A stretch of DNA of 64,000 bases from Ornithodoros turicata (lineage: Eukaryota; Arthropoda; Arachnida; Ixodida; Argasidae): assembly GCF_037126465.1 (NCBI RefSeq), contig NW_026999297.1, positions 124,001 to 188,000 on the forward strand, written 5' to 3'. The notes below the pieces were generated by a model. That model ran no database searches and had not been told where the DNA came from. It saw only the letters and a program-made list of their open reading frames with translations. Below, piece after piece: positions 1-9,705 of this stretch; positions within the stretch are counted from its first letter, which is position 1; each line of letters opens with the position of its first letter. Both the position numbers and the translations under genes were made by a program.

Positions 1-231
1 TTTCGCGCACCGGGGAGTCGGTGGGCTATTGCAGGCGTCCCAATTTTGCTACGCTTGCACTAATTGCGGAAAAATTGTTTTCGACCGCCTAACGTTCTAT
101 ATCCACCAAAAACAAAAACAAAGTTGTGTGCCTCTAAACTGCTCCTTTAAGAGTTAGCAAAGTTTAGAAAAGCTGTTTCAAGAACGGAGTTAATGCCTGC
201 AAACTGTCCAAGGTACGACGAAGGTTAAAAC

Positions 232-365
232 CAGGGAAAGATAACGGTAATGGTAACGGAAACAGAAACGGTATATTACCGAAGTTGGAGATGGTAACGC
301 TAACGGAAACGGAAACACATACCACGATCCTCCATCACCGGAAACAGAAACGGAAACGAAAATTA
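232..365. repeat. GGTAAC/GGAAAC minisatellite
   Basis: Degenerate short-period repeat of GGTAACGGAAAC-type hexamers. The same motif recurs at 925-1030 and, reverse-complemented, at 31770-31900, each time at the edge of a longer dispersed repeat. The open frames across it come from the repeat and are not genes. Confidence 0.75.
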
Positions 366-654
366 TCGTCGGTATTGAATTTGGGTAATGGCTATTCCTG
401 TTGTGGGATGACATTTCAGTGACTTTTCATTTTATTTTTGTATTTCGATGACTCCATTCCTTGTAATGCTCTAAATACTATACAAGAGCATGTACACAAA
501 GCGCAACATTGGATCTCGACGGTGCTTCCCTCGCTTACCTCATCCCAGTGCTCATAACTCCATGACATCAGCACATGACAATACGCTACCATAGCACGAG
601 GACGAAAGCGTATGATTTTTATTTTATTTTTTTTCTACTTCTTTTTAATTTCAC

Positions 655-1030
655 CGTAGCTATGGCAGTATTATTTACTACTAAGAGCGTCCGCTTATGA
701 AGGCGACATTGGATGAAGGTTACGCCCATCTTTAGTTGCTGGCCTCAGCGTGACTGGTGACTAAAGACATGTTCCTACATTTTTCAAACAAATCTTGCAA
801 GATGTGTGCATCCCAACGACGTAAAATTACTTGTGTAGTGTGTACGTGTGACACTGAAGCAGCACTTGGGCAAAACAGGGTGCTGACAGAGCCGGACCGG
901 CTGTCCTCCCGCAGCAGCCTTTCCATTACCGGAAACGGTAACGGAAACGAAATTGAAAGGCTGGTATCAGAAACGGATAACGGAAACAAAAATATAGCGG
1001 TAACGAAAACGAAAACGGTAACGAAAATAC
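655..1030 (-). repeat. Dispersed repeat, copy 1
   Basis: About 375 bp matching, in reverse complement, the segment 31770-32166. Both copies share a stretch around 'acgtcgttgggatgcac' and both end in the GGAAAC/GGTAAC minisatellite. This looks like a non-autonomous mobile repeat. No coding potential is evident and the family is not recognised. Confidence 0.7.
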
Positions 1031-1035
1031 GCCTG

Positions 1036-1590
1036 TGACCCTACCCTGGCTAAAACACACAGGTTACTCTTCAAATAGCGAATATCCGACAAACATGACT
1101 GCTCTGGCACATGGTCACCACAGCAACTGGCTCGTTGATCCGACCAGCGTTGTTCGTTCAATGTAGGACACTGTGGTCACAGAACATTCACAACAAACAC
1201 CATTCACTTGACTTGCACGCAGAACACAAACGATGAAAAGCTAATGTTATGTCCCCTTTCCCAGCCGGGAATTACGCGCATAAAGTGCGGCGATATCACA
1301 GGGAACTTATGCCGATCTTGACCTTCAACTCTTCCGGAGGCGTACGCGGGTCCAGTTTCAGATACGCGGACCAGTGCTGATATCCAAACGACATCTGGTA
1401 TGCGGTTACAAATATACAAGTAATGCTTTGACATCCACGCGGATACAATGCGTCGGATGAAGCCTCTGATGACTGAGGTACGTGCGGATATCCGCATCTT
1501 ATCCGCGAGTAAGCAGTTCCCTAGGGGAATACTTTGCCTTTTTTTTTTACTTCACTTTATTTTATTTATTAATATACAGGCACGGTGATA
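1036..1590. other. No gene seen
   Basis: Nothing coding is supported. A TTTATT-rich stretch at about 1548-1575 resembles the A-rich tail of a LINE on the - strand, but no body is recognisable beside it. Confidence 0.5.
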
Positions 1591-1797
1591 CCCAGGCAGC
1601 ACACTGTCCTGGTCCATTATTGCCCGAACACTGGAACTATCGGTCCGATATATAGGACCACGTTTACCATTATTCTTCCTATAATCGTTGCTGCATAGGA
1701 ATGTTGGTCCAACGTTGCCATCAACAGGTCATTATTCGCTGGTGACTCGAAATATGGTCGCCACATAGCCATGAAACAGGCAATATTGGCTCAATAT

Positions 1798-2300
1798 GGG
1801 CAATGTGGTCTGCATATTGCAGAGGAGCAAACCATATCGGATGGAAGCGGGCAATGCGGTTCGAATATTGCCGGCGATCGAACAAGATTGGATGAAAATG
1901 GGCAATATGGTTTACATATAACCATCGGCCAAGGGATATTGGCTGAAAACTGGCAATATTATTTACATAACGCATTCGGCCAAACAATATTTCATGAAAT
2001 TTGGAAGCATGACCTACATATTGCCGACGACCGAACAGTATTGAATGAAAATGGGCAATATGGTCAAAACATAGCCATCGACCAACGAATCTCGGCTGAA
2101 CACTGGTAATATGCTCTACATATTGCCGACGACCAAATAATATTGGACGAAAGTGGGCAATATGGTCTACATGTATAGCCGTCGACCAACGAATATTGAC
2201 TAAACTCCTAATAGTGTTTACATATTACCGTTTGACCAAATGATACTGGATGGAACGTACTGGTTAATATGGTGTACATATCACCGTAGAACAAATAATA
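1798..2300. repeat. 51-bp tandem repeat array
   Basis: Units begin at 1798, 1849, 1900, 1951, 2002, 2053, 2104 and 2155, exactly 51 bp apart, with decayed units to about 2300. Each has a core like gggcaatatggtctacatat. From 2002 two subtypes alternate (one with 'attgccgacgacc', one with 'agccatcgaccaacga'), giving a 102-bp higher-order period. Because 51 is divisible by 3, a 112-codon frame (1771-2109) stays open. I regard that frame as a by-product. Confidence 0.85.
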
Positions 2301-2309
2301 TACCAGGCA

Positions 2310-2600
2310 GCACACAAACTGGGATCATATTGGCTGAGGAGGTGATACGCGTCCAATATGGGACCAGTTTTGCCATGATTTTCTCCATATTGGCTCAAAC
2401 TTGGCAATATGGGCCGATATGGGGCAAGTTTGGGCATGGGCAACATGAGGCGTGGGGATAGGGCAAGTGTGAACCAATATGGGGAAGAATGTCGGCAATA
2501 TTGGCCCCATATTACACATGTGCACCCCATATTAGATGAAAATGTGGAAAAGGGGATGAACCCGTATTGGGTACTTGTACCAAATGCCAAACAGCACGGC
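2310..2600. repeat. CAATATTGG-rich repeat cluster
   Basis: Repeated short palindromic cores (ccaatatggg, caatattgg, ccatattgg) follow the sequence ccaggcagcacac at about 2314. The same cores reappear at 3575-3985, where 'tgctgcctggg' (the inverse of cccaggcagca at 1591) occurs. This may be the subterminal repeats of one or more non-autonomous DNA transposons spanning about 1590-3985. Boundaries are not resolved. Confidence 0.5.
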
Positions 2601-3330
2601 AAGATTGGACGTTGAAGCGTATGAAATGCCCTACTCAGTACGTCATTACATCCCACAGCTTCCCGCAGACGGCACACAATACTCGGAACAGTCAACGTCC
2701 CACTGTTACATGCACTGTAACTCAGCTGGTATAGCTAGTACAGCTGATGCTAGTATACAGCTGATACATATCGGTATCTTGCTTCGCGATGCCAATCTGG
2801 CGTAGCTGCTGAATAAAGCTAAACGCCTCAGAGCGTGTGGTCGTCTCTGCGAAATCGTGTGTCCTACAAGTCGTAATGCGCATGCGCGATACCCGGATCG
2901 GTCTTTCACTCGAGCGAAAATGTCGGTATTGTTATAGTCTCTAATGACCATGGAAACTGTATTCAAGTAAAAAAGCGGAATGTCTGATAGAAAGGGATAT
3001 CCGTTCTATAACGTTAGGTGCCTTGAAGTTACTGCAGACACAGTGCTGAGGTGTTCGTCCGACGCCGTCACGAAAGTGTTTCGCTCCTTTGTACTCTAGG
3101 AGCGGGTTGTGAGCGTTTGCGTCATATAGTACTGAGATCCCAATGAAGGTTTCTGAAGGATGATTCGTATCGGTAGTTGTCTGGGACTACCTGGACGGAC
3201 ATTGCACCTCTTCTTTGTTTTTACGGCGATGTAGTATTGTTTTTCTAACGCGACGCAACGTGGATCAGTTAGACATGCATGAAAAAAAAAAAAACATTTT
3301 CCGATGTATACAAAGACTTAACTGGTTTTC
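2601..3330. other. No gene seen
   Basis: No convincing coding region, RNA gene or repeat boundary. A run of 13 A lies just upstream of 3300. Confidence 0.45.
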
Positions 3331-3337
3331 GATCACT

Positions 3338-3420
3338 CATTCCCTCCCGAGGGTGCACTGATGATGTCTCCCGTATAGGAGAAGAAACGTCTGAATAAAT
3401 TGGTTTGTTTGTTATGTTAA
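3338..3420 (+). mobile_element. Penelope-type 3' end fragment
   Basis: The segment contains CTGATGA (about 3358), a short hairpin (TCTCC / GGAGA around CGTATA), then GAAAC and an AATAAA signal, followed by T-rich sequence. This order and the hairpin loop closely parallel the fold at 46853-46898 inside the Penelope-like element. Terminal hammerhead-like motifs are known in Penelope elements. No reverse-transcriptase coding sequence is attached. The motif lacks a normal cleavage triplet, so activity is doubtful. Confidence 0.5.
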
Positions 3421-3574
3421 GTCGGTGTTATTGTTTCCATCTTGCATGAAAAAGAAAAGAAAGAAAAGCGAACGAAGTAATATCACTGTTAGTGGTGGAT
3501 ATTATACCGTATAATTCATTATTATTACACGAACTCATCATCGACATTATCACGGGAGAATTTGCACAATTCGG

Positions 3575-3985
3575 GGAACCAATATTGGCAGCCCCACTGG
3601 GCCCGATATTGGCGAACCCGGAAGCCCATATTGGGCCAATGTTGGTATGCTGCCTGGGATGTTCCACTTTTAACTGTAATATCGACACAACACTTTCAGG
3701 CACGACGAAAGTGGGCTGCGGAACTCCAGACGCGCGATTCGAGACAACCGGGTCGCGAGCATTGCATTGATTGGGCCTTTATTGAACTTCCCATTTCCCA
3801 ATATGGGACCAATGTGAGGCCAATATTGAGCTGATACCTGGGCAATACTGGAGCTGAATATCGGCTCTCCATATTAACACTTGCTTGGGCAGGATTGTAA
3901 AATTGAGCCAACGTTGGGAATCTGAGATAGCCTATATTTCCCCAGACTGGGACCCACATTCGGGTGCTGCCTGCATCAGTATCCA
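3575..3985. repeat. CAATATTGG-rich repeat cluster, second
   Basis: Same short palindromic cores as 2310-2600, with tgctgcctggg at about 3650 and tgctgcctg at about 3966, inverse to cccaggcagca at 1591. Interpreted as transposon-end sequence, possibly the far end of the element that starts near 1590. Confidence 0.45.
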
Positions 3986-4605
3986 AAATGGTACTGCGAG
4001 GTCAGGCCTGTTCGCAGTCCCGTTAGCAAAACTCAACATTAAACCCACGTTAAGCAATGGGCGAAGTGAGGTGAAATACAAAACTTATTTGATTCTAACA
4101 ACGAATACACAAAAAATGCGTGCAAAACACCTCCACGAACACTAGCGCGGTATCACAAGCTGGGAGTTTATTTTGATCCTTTAGATAATTTTTATTAAAA
4201 ACAGTTATGAGAACAGCACAGATGTCGTTTTTGCAGTTGAGTTGTACGCCCTCTGGAAGAGAGTATAGAACTACAAGGTGCCACTAATTAGCTCATTCAT
4301 TAGGGAATTTGGGGCGACGGAGAACGGGAGACACTGAAGGTTTTTAAAAATACATGAAAGAGAAATATCCATGGCCGGTATGCAAATGAGCCGAAAGCGA
4401 AAAAGTGCGCATCATCTCCGCCGACGGAAAGCGGTTTATCTCGCCAGCACATCGATACCTCCTCCAATCATCTCCATCGCTCCAAGTCACGTGACCCTCT
4501 GAGGTGAAATGAGTCGCTCATGTGCATATCGAAATTCGGGGGTGGATATATCTTAAGGCACGTGCGTGTTCCAGGACTTGTTAGACGTAGAATGCCTTTC
4601 AACGA
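3986..4605. other. No gene seen
   Basis: Nothing supported. Stops in the frame of the downstream LINE place the LINE's 5' truncation at about 4600. Confidence 0.45.
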
Positions 4606-4609
4606 GGTA

Positions 4610-5264
4610 AGTCTGTCATTCTGCAGGCGGCGCTGTGCAATATCCATACGTACCTCACGCACCTTGGGATGGACCTTTCACCCGAAAAGTGTGTCGGGCT
4701 CCCTTTCACGCGCAAATCTATAGCCAATTTCCCTCTTTGGCTTTGTACAAAGAAGCTTGAGCCGGTACGCTTCCACCGCTTCCTTGGCGTGGTAATCGAC
4801 TCGGACTTGCGCTGGGCTCGGCACATTAAACACCTTGAAACTAAAGTGCAGCGATGGCTCCCGCAATTCAACATCTTTCTGGCTCAGGATGGGGCTGTGA
4901 TCAGCGTTCTCTGCTCGCGGTTCACGCGGCATTGGTGAGGGCGACTGTGCTTTACAGCCTTCCTATTCTGCACAAGATATCAACAACTTCATTAAATACA
5001 CTTCGGTCCCTGTTTGCTTGAAGCCTTCGTCGATGCCTCGGAGTTCCAAGAATGGCTGAAACACGGCATGTACTGGCTGAAGCTGGTGAGCTCCCGACTG
5101 AGGTTCTCCGTGAACGTGAAACGGCTCGGCACTTCCTCCGTTTGCGTGCCCACATTCCCCGCCACCCGCTCCTTTGGAAAATTCGATACCGCCCTGAAAG
5201 CGACTTCTATCGAGTAGCGCAGAGTCTTACTTACACGCCAGACTCTTACTGGCTTCATAACTAA
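4610..5264 (+). pseudogene. LINE reverse transcriptase C-terminal part
   Basis: The frame beginning near 4619 reads AALCNIHTYLTHLGMDLSPE and continues into a segment with FLGVVIDSDLRWARHI, typical of the end of the RT palm and the start of the thumb in RNase H-type LINEs. The frame breaks near 4930, where ALVRATVLYSLPILH is picked up in another frame. It resumes at about 5040 with CLGVPRMAETRHVLAEAGEL and runs to a stop at 5262-5264. The catalytic FADD-type motif and everything N-terminal to it are missing. Confidence 0.85.
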
Positions 5265-5319
5265 GGACACTATACCGCCGGAAGCCCCCTGGTCTCTACC
5301 GGCACCGCCCACTTTTGTA

Positions 5320-5775
5320 CGCCTTCCTAACCTTCTGGAAAGAAGAGATCAGGTCCCCCCTCAAGTCCTCCGACCCCATTTTCATGCTCTGGTAGACGAG
5401 AAGTTTTCTACGTTTACGGCAGCATATACCGATGGCGCATCCCGAAACAACAAGTCCGCCTCAGCATTCGTCATACCATCTGAAGGCGTAGTGCACGGAA
5501 GACGCCTTTCACATCCAACCTCCTCCACAGCTGCGGAACTCTATGCCATCCTTTTCTTTCTACAACACATCGCTGGTTTTAAACCGCGGGAATGGGCAGT
5601 CTTCACAGACTCCAAATCTGCACTTCAAGCAATTGAAAATTCCGTCATACGAGGCCCATCCGCACCCCTAGTCACAGATGTGTTAATGGCTTACCACACT
5701 ATCCACGCAGCAGGCCACAGGCTCGTTCTCCAGTGGGTTCCAGCCCATTGTGGTGTCGTGGGGAACGCAGGCCGA
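5320..5775 (+). pseudogene. LINE RNase H domain
   Basis: In one frame from about 5320 the peptide reaches AYTDGASRNN (first catalytic Asp, near 5430), then STAAELYAILFFLQ (Glu), then VFTDSKSALQAIE (second Asp) and VLQWVPAHCGVVGN. The fourth acidic residue (ADSAAEAALS) lies one frame over because of a 1-base shift near 5770. The D-E-D-D layout is that of retrotransposon RNase H. The domain would remove RNA from the RNA:DNA hybrid during retrotransposition. It is non-functional as it stands. Confidence 0.9.
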
Positions 5776-6286
5776 CAGCGCCGCAGAAGCAGCACTCTCG
5801 TATCGGAAACGGACCAGTATTGTTCTGCTGAGAGGAGACCGCCGTTCAATTCTCCGATGCCTAGTGACACCCCTGGCTTCCCGCCAATGGACAACCGACA
5901 TTCTTCCCCCCTCTATGTTGAACAGAGTTGATCCAACGCTCGCTTTCCGCATGCCACGAAACACCTCTCGTCAAGATGCTGCATTAATCCACCGAATGCG
6001 CCTCGATGTGGCCTCTACAGCTCAGTGGCGTTACCGCTTGAGACAAGTTGACTCTCCCACCTGCTGCCACTGTGGTGTGCTTGAGGATCTGGAGCATATT
6101 CTTCTTCATTGCTCCCACTACCAACCTTCCCGAACCACACTCTCCGAGTCTCTTCGTCAGCTGAACTCTCGCCCCTTCTCCCTATCGAAATTGCTTGGTC
6201 CCTGGCCTAATCCAGCCCAGCAACGCTCTGCGCTCAAAGCTCTTCTCACATTTCTGGACACCATCGGACTTCGATCGTTATTGTGA
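5776..6286 (+). pseudogene. LINE C-terminal region with zinc knuckle
   Basis: Open to a TGA at 6284-6286. It carries the end of RNase H and then a CCHCGVLEDLEHILLHC stretch, a CxxC-x(n)-H-x(4)-C type knuckle common after RNase H in this LINE group. The C-terminus is TFLDTIGLRSLL. In frame with the upstream parts only after correcting the 5770 shift. Confidence 0.85.
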
Positions 6287-6397
6287 CGGGGCTCGTTATT
6301 TTATTCCCCCCATTCCCACCAGCAGTGGGGTAGAGTATCGCCTGTGGCGATGAACCTCCCCACTCTCCAAAGCCAAAATAAAGTTGTTGTTGTTGTC
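6287..6397 (+). terminator. LINE 3' UTR and GTT tail
   Basis: A 111-bp 3' UTR with AATAAA at about 6378 followed at once by a (GTT)n run. Short simple-repeat tails in place of poly(A) are typical of I-type LINE 3' ends. Confidence 0.75.
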
Positions 6398-8550
6398 TTT
6401 CATTCTGCTCTTTCACTTGTGCACCTATTAATGATTTTTAGGTAATTAATTATTTCGTTCGAGAGGATGTCCGCCTGGCCGTGTAACCCTGTTGCAGAAA
6501 CGACATCTCTGCTGTTTTCGTAGTTTTTTATGTAAATTCTGTATATGATAAAGATAAACACCACGTATATGGTAAGATGGGGCAAGACGCGAAATTTTTT
6601 GCTCGCAAGCCTGCCTCAGAGACGCTTTGCTAGATGCGCTTGATACTTTACTCCTATGTGGCTCTGCATGTCCGCTTTATTGCGTGTGAGAATTGTCCGG
6701 ATTTGTGCATGCGTTGAAGTCTTGAGCCTGGAATGTACAGACCTGCCAAAAAGGCGTGATTTTCTGTAGTCATTTTCTTGACATATGTGCGATTCGCAGG
6801 CTTATTCTGTCAATGTAAGTCCATATTCCAGTTCTTTATTCATTCATCGAGATACGTGCAAAATATGGACACTCTTGATTTTCAGGTTTTGAACAGAAAA
6901 AATGAACAGATCATCCGTAATTTCATGCGGGAATGACGGCAATGTGACTCCTCGTTTGCGTGTCGAGCGGTTTATACCAGGTGCCTGATGGTGCTTAAAA
7001 TTGGATTTCCAGTCGCTTCTCATGTAGTATGAGTTGCTGTTGTCAAAGGCTGACTATTTCCTTCAGGACTATACAATGCCAGGTATTGGCACAGCGACGG
7101 TGATGCTGCGTACTTTTTCTACGTACGAATATGTGGAAGAACATGAAACCCACCACAACAAAAATCAAGTTTTGACATTTTGATTTTTTATTTTTCAGCA
7201 GCAGCGCAAAATCGCACAATTCGTTTGCTTGTTTGTGTATGCGCGTGTGTGCCTGTTACAGTCGGTTTTGTGTTACGGACACGGCAATCTCCTAACATCT
7301 TCCGCTTAACAGCAGCCGCTGTGAAAAATCGGAAAGGTCAGCCAAACGGTGTGTGGTATTTCGAGATCTTGCGTGTGCATCCCGTTTACATATAGCTTCT
7401 ATCACTGTACTCAAAAGGAAGACAGACTGGCGGTGCCTCGTTTGCAAATGACGATGGAGCAAAATAGCACATGGTTCTGCGTGGTTTCATTGCACGTCAT
7501 GTGGGCTCAAGGAGGTTGTGTAGGGGCTTTACCTTGTCTGCTTGAATTGAAGCACTAATTTGTATAGCTCATTACAACGGCGTGTTTCATCTTGTCTGTC
7601 CCGCAGGATGTCTCCTCTTGCTCCGAGGTCAATATGCATTTATTAATTTCTTCTTCCGTGATTACCTTACATCGGCAACGTCCGTTGTGCATTTAGAGGT
7701 CAGAATCTCTAAGCCCGTGAGAATGCGGCTCTGGCTAGGGGTTTTTTTATCAGAAAAAATTAAAATTTCACATTCAATTGCAAATTTCAGTCACATCTTG
7801 CCCTACCTTACCCTAATACACAATCACATTAAAAAGTTGAGTTCAGTTCAGCGTGGAATGATGAAGAAAATTCTAACATCCCTGTCGCTGACATTCGGTG
7901 TTGAAGCACATGTGATGTCGGGTATCCCTAACCACGAGTAAAGAATGCGCGTATTACAGAGTGGAGACTTCGGAGCACGAATTTCAACCGGAAGGCGGGA
8001 CTTGATGGTTGACCCTCGGAATGGGAACTGATACAAAGTCCTTTCGCGCCATGCATAAGGGCAGCAATATTTATTATGCAAATCCGGACTACTTGAATAG
8101 GCATTCAAAATGACCAACACTAGCATGCTAGCAGGATCTGAGCAGGATCAACACTAGCAGGATCTGAGTTCTGTCAACTTAAGGATATGTAGAACAGATG
8201 TGATTTTGGACGCATACGTAATGCATAGAAAATGGGGTGACGAAAATAACTGGTATAATGCACGTCTCTGTCAAAGGCGAGATGAGTTGAAGGATTGTGG
8301 GACACGTGAGCACATAAATCTCAAACGGGCGTACATAATTTTGCCGTGAATAGAAAATGGTGTACAAGTGCGCCGTTCCTTTACCTAACTGCTATTATTA
8401 TAGATGACATGACGTTCGTGACAGTTTATTCGCTGGAAAGAGCGTTTGTAGCGTGACATACCCGTCATGCGTTTTTTGTTTTGTTTTTTTCAGCAAATGC
8501 AATAACCGCCGGATGTGCTCATACACTCAATATCCTTACCAGTTGTGGAT
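6398..8550. other. No gene; possible TIR element 6568-7815
   Basis: No supported gene. The sequence ggtaagatggggcaagac at 6570 is matched in inverse by catcttgccctaccttacc at about 7797, which suggests a decayed DNA transposon of about 1.25 kb with TIRs. The internal region shows no transposase I recognise. Confidence 0.35.
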
Positions 8551-8554
8551 ACAC

Positions 8555-8800
8555 CAATAAACCTCTACCAGAGAAACGTCATCATGATGTTGGTAAACAG
8601 ACTGAAGCCGAAACAAATCGAAAGAGGAGGGAATAGGCACTTGTTCGCTGCCTTCTATTCAAAGCAATGTATAGCACCGAAGGTAGCGTCTCTTTCAGGG
8701 ACCATCGTAACCCCATGACGACATTGGCTTTCGGGCGCGACCTTGTTCGCCCCCCCCCCATAGCTTTGAACGTAGTTCAACTCTACCAAACTGGTGGCGT
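8555..8800 (-). repeat. Dispersed repeat R3, copy 1
   Basis: About 245 bp present three times: here on the - strand, and on the + strand at 38461-38672 and 50050-50306. The copies share stretches such as gtctgtctaccaacgtcatga and agggacgcgacc in altered forms, and a C/G homopolymer near one end of this copy. It is a non-coding mobile repeat of unrecognised family, with roughly 85-90 percent identity by eye. Confidence 0.75.
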
Positions 8801-9097
8801 CGCCGAACACTATGACGTCATTTGTTTACAAACACCGAGAGGTCTATTTCGACAGCACGGTTGCGAATCTTACATGCGCGGATACCGCTCCGATACTGTC
8901 AGTCATATATCCGCGCACAGCTTAATTCCTTTCTATTCGTAGGGCAGTAAAATAATTCCCGGCATAATAATGCACTCTCACCGAATACTGATGATGATTA
9001 GAGTTCCTTGACGCGTCGAAAAATAAAGTCATAATGCGCCGCAACAGCGATAAGGATTGCACTAATCACTTTTGTTGCGCATCATGACCTTAATACA
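8801..9097. other. No gene seen
   Basis: Nothing supported beyond possible continuation of the R3 repeat. Confidence 0.35.
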
Positions 9098-9325
9098 ATG
9101 CAAATTGATGTTCTGAGGCTGGAACACAGGAGGAAGAACAGCACAACAGACAAGTCTCAAGTGCCTAAGAACAATGAAGGAAGTATGCCACTGAAAAGGT
9201 TAGGCACCTGTACGACACTAACCCACTGTAGAACGAACCCCACCAATGGAGCCCTGGACCGGCAATCCACCGGACCGGCGAGTTCGTGTCCTACAACTGG
9301 CTAAATATTCAGTGACTTCATTCTT
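9098..9325. mobile_element. Decayed permuted tRNA-SINE copy
   Basis: 9105-9185 matches, in reverse complement, the SINE tail seen at 13392-13478 (ttctgaggctggaacac). 9190-9320 carries eroded tRNA-like sequence (gagccctggaccggcaatcc, then ttcgtgtcctacaactggct). It is more divergent than the 13-kb copies. The inverted tail next to a + strand tRNA-like part mirrors the mixed orientations at 13.3 and 49.5 kb. Confidence 0.7.
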
Positions 9326-9571
9326 TCATTGACGTTAATATTGTCGCTGCGCCAAGGAAAAAACAAACAAACTCGATTCATCGTACTGTATAATGGTCAC
9401 TGGCGTACAGGACCCACAAGCTCTATCTGTCGGTGGATGGGGAGGACGGCGTGCCTAAATTGCTGGCTTCCTCTAGTCCAAGTTATCATTTTACAATCGT
9501 TATGATCAGATTTTCCTGCAGTATGTGCGGAATCGATATCTACACTTGATGTTTCACATACTGCAGTAGTG

Positions 9572-9705
9572 CATGGCAGAGCGGGTTAAGGCGTCCCGCC
9601 CGCTGAGGGGCTTTCCGAAGACATTCCAGGCACAGTTCCTCCTGAAGTCGGCCCAGGACTCCTTCCAGTTGTACACTTGTTTTGCGGCGCTAACACCGAA
9701 TGTTC
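9572..9705 (+). mobile_element. SINE family B, copy 1
   Basis: Starts with a tRNA-like head (ggcagagcgggttaaggcg) and ends in a tail close to gttgcttcgcggcgctaaca. That tail is shared with 16640-16676 and 22930-22966, so it is a dispersed Pol III-type SINE. The B box is eroded in this copy. Confidence 0.6.

Larger units (their letters stand above)
4606..6397 (+). mobile_element. 5'-truncated RNase H LINE
   Basis: A non-LTR retrotransposon remnant on the + strand, about 1.8 kb. In order it shows the last part of the reverse-transcriptase palm and thumb, a linker, an RNase H domain, a C-terminal Cys/His knuckle, a short 3' UTR, an AATAAA and a (GTT)n tail. An RNase H domain after the RT places it in the I/R1/LOA-type group of LINEs; the exact clade is not resolvable here. 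The 5' end is lost near 4600, and at least three frameshifts (about 4930, before 5052, and 5770) break the reading frame. It is a dead copy. Confidence 0.88.

Noticed and set aside
1771..2109. 112-codon repeat protein
   Set aside because: The frame stays open only because the 51-bp tandem period is divisible by three. There is no start context, splice signal or domain.
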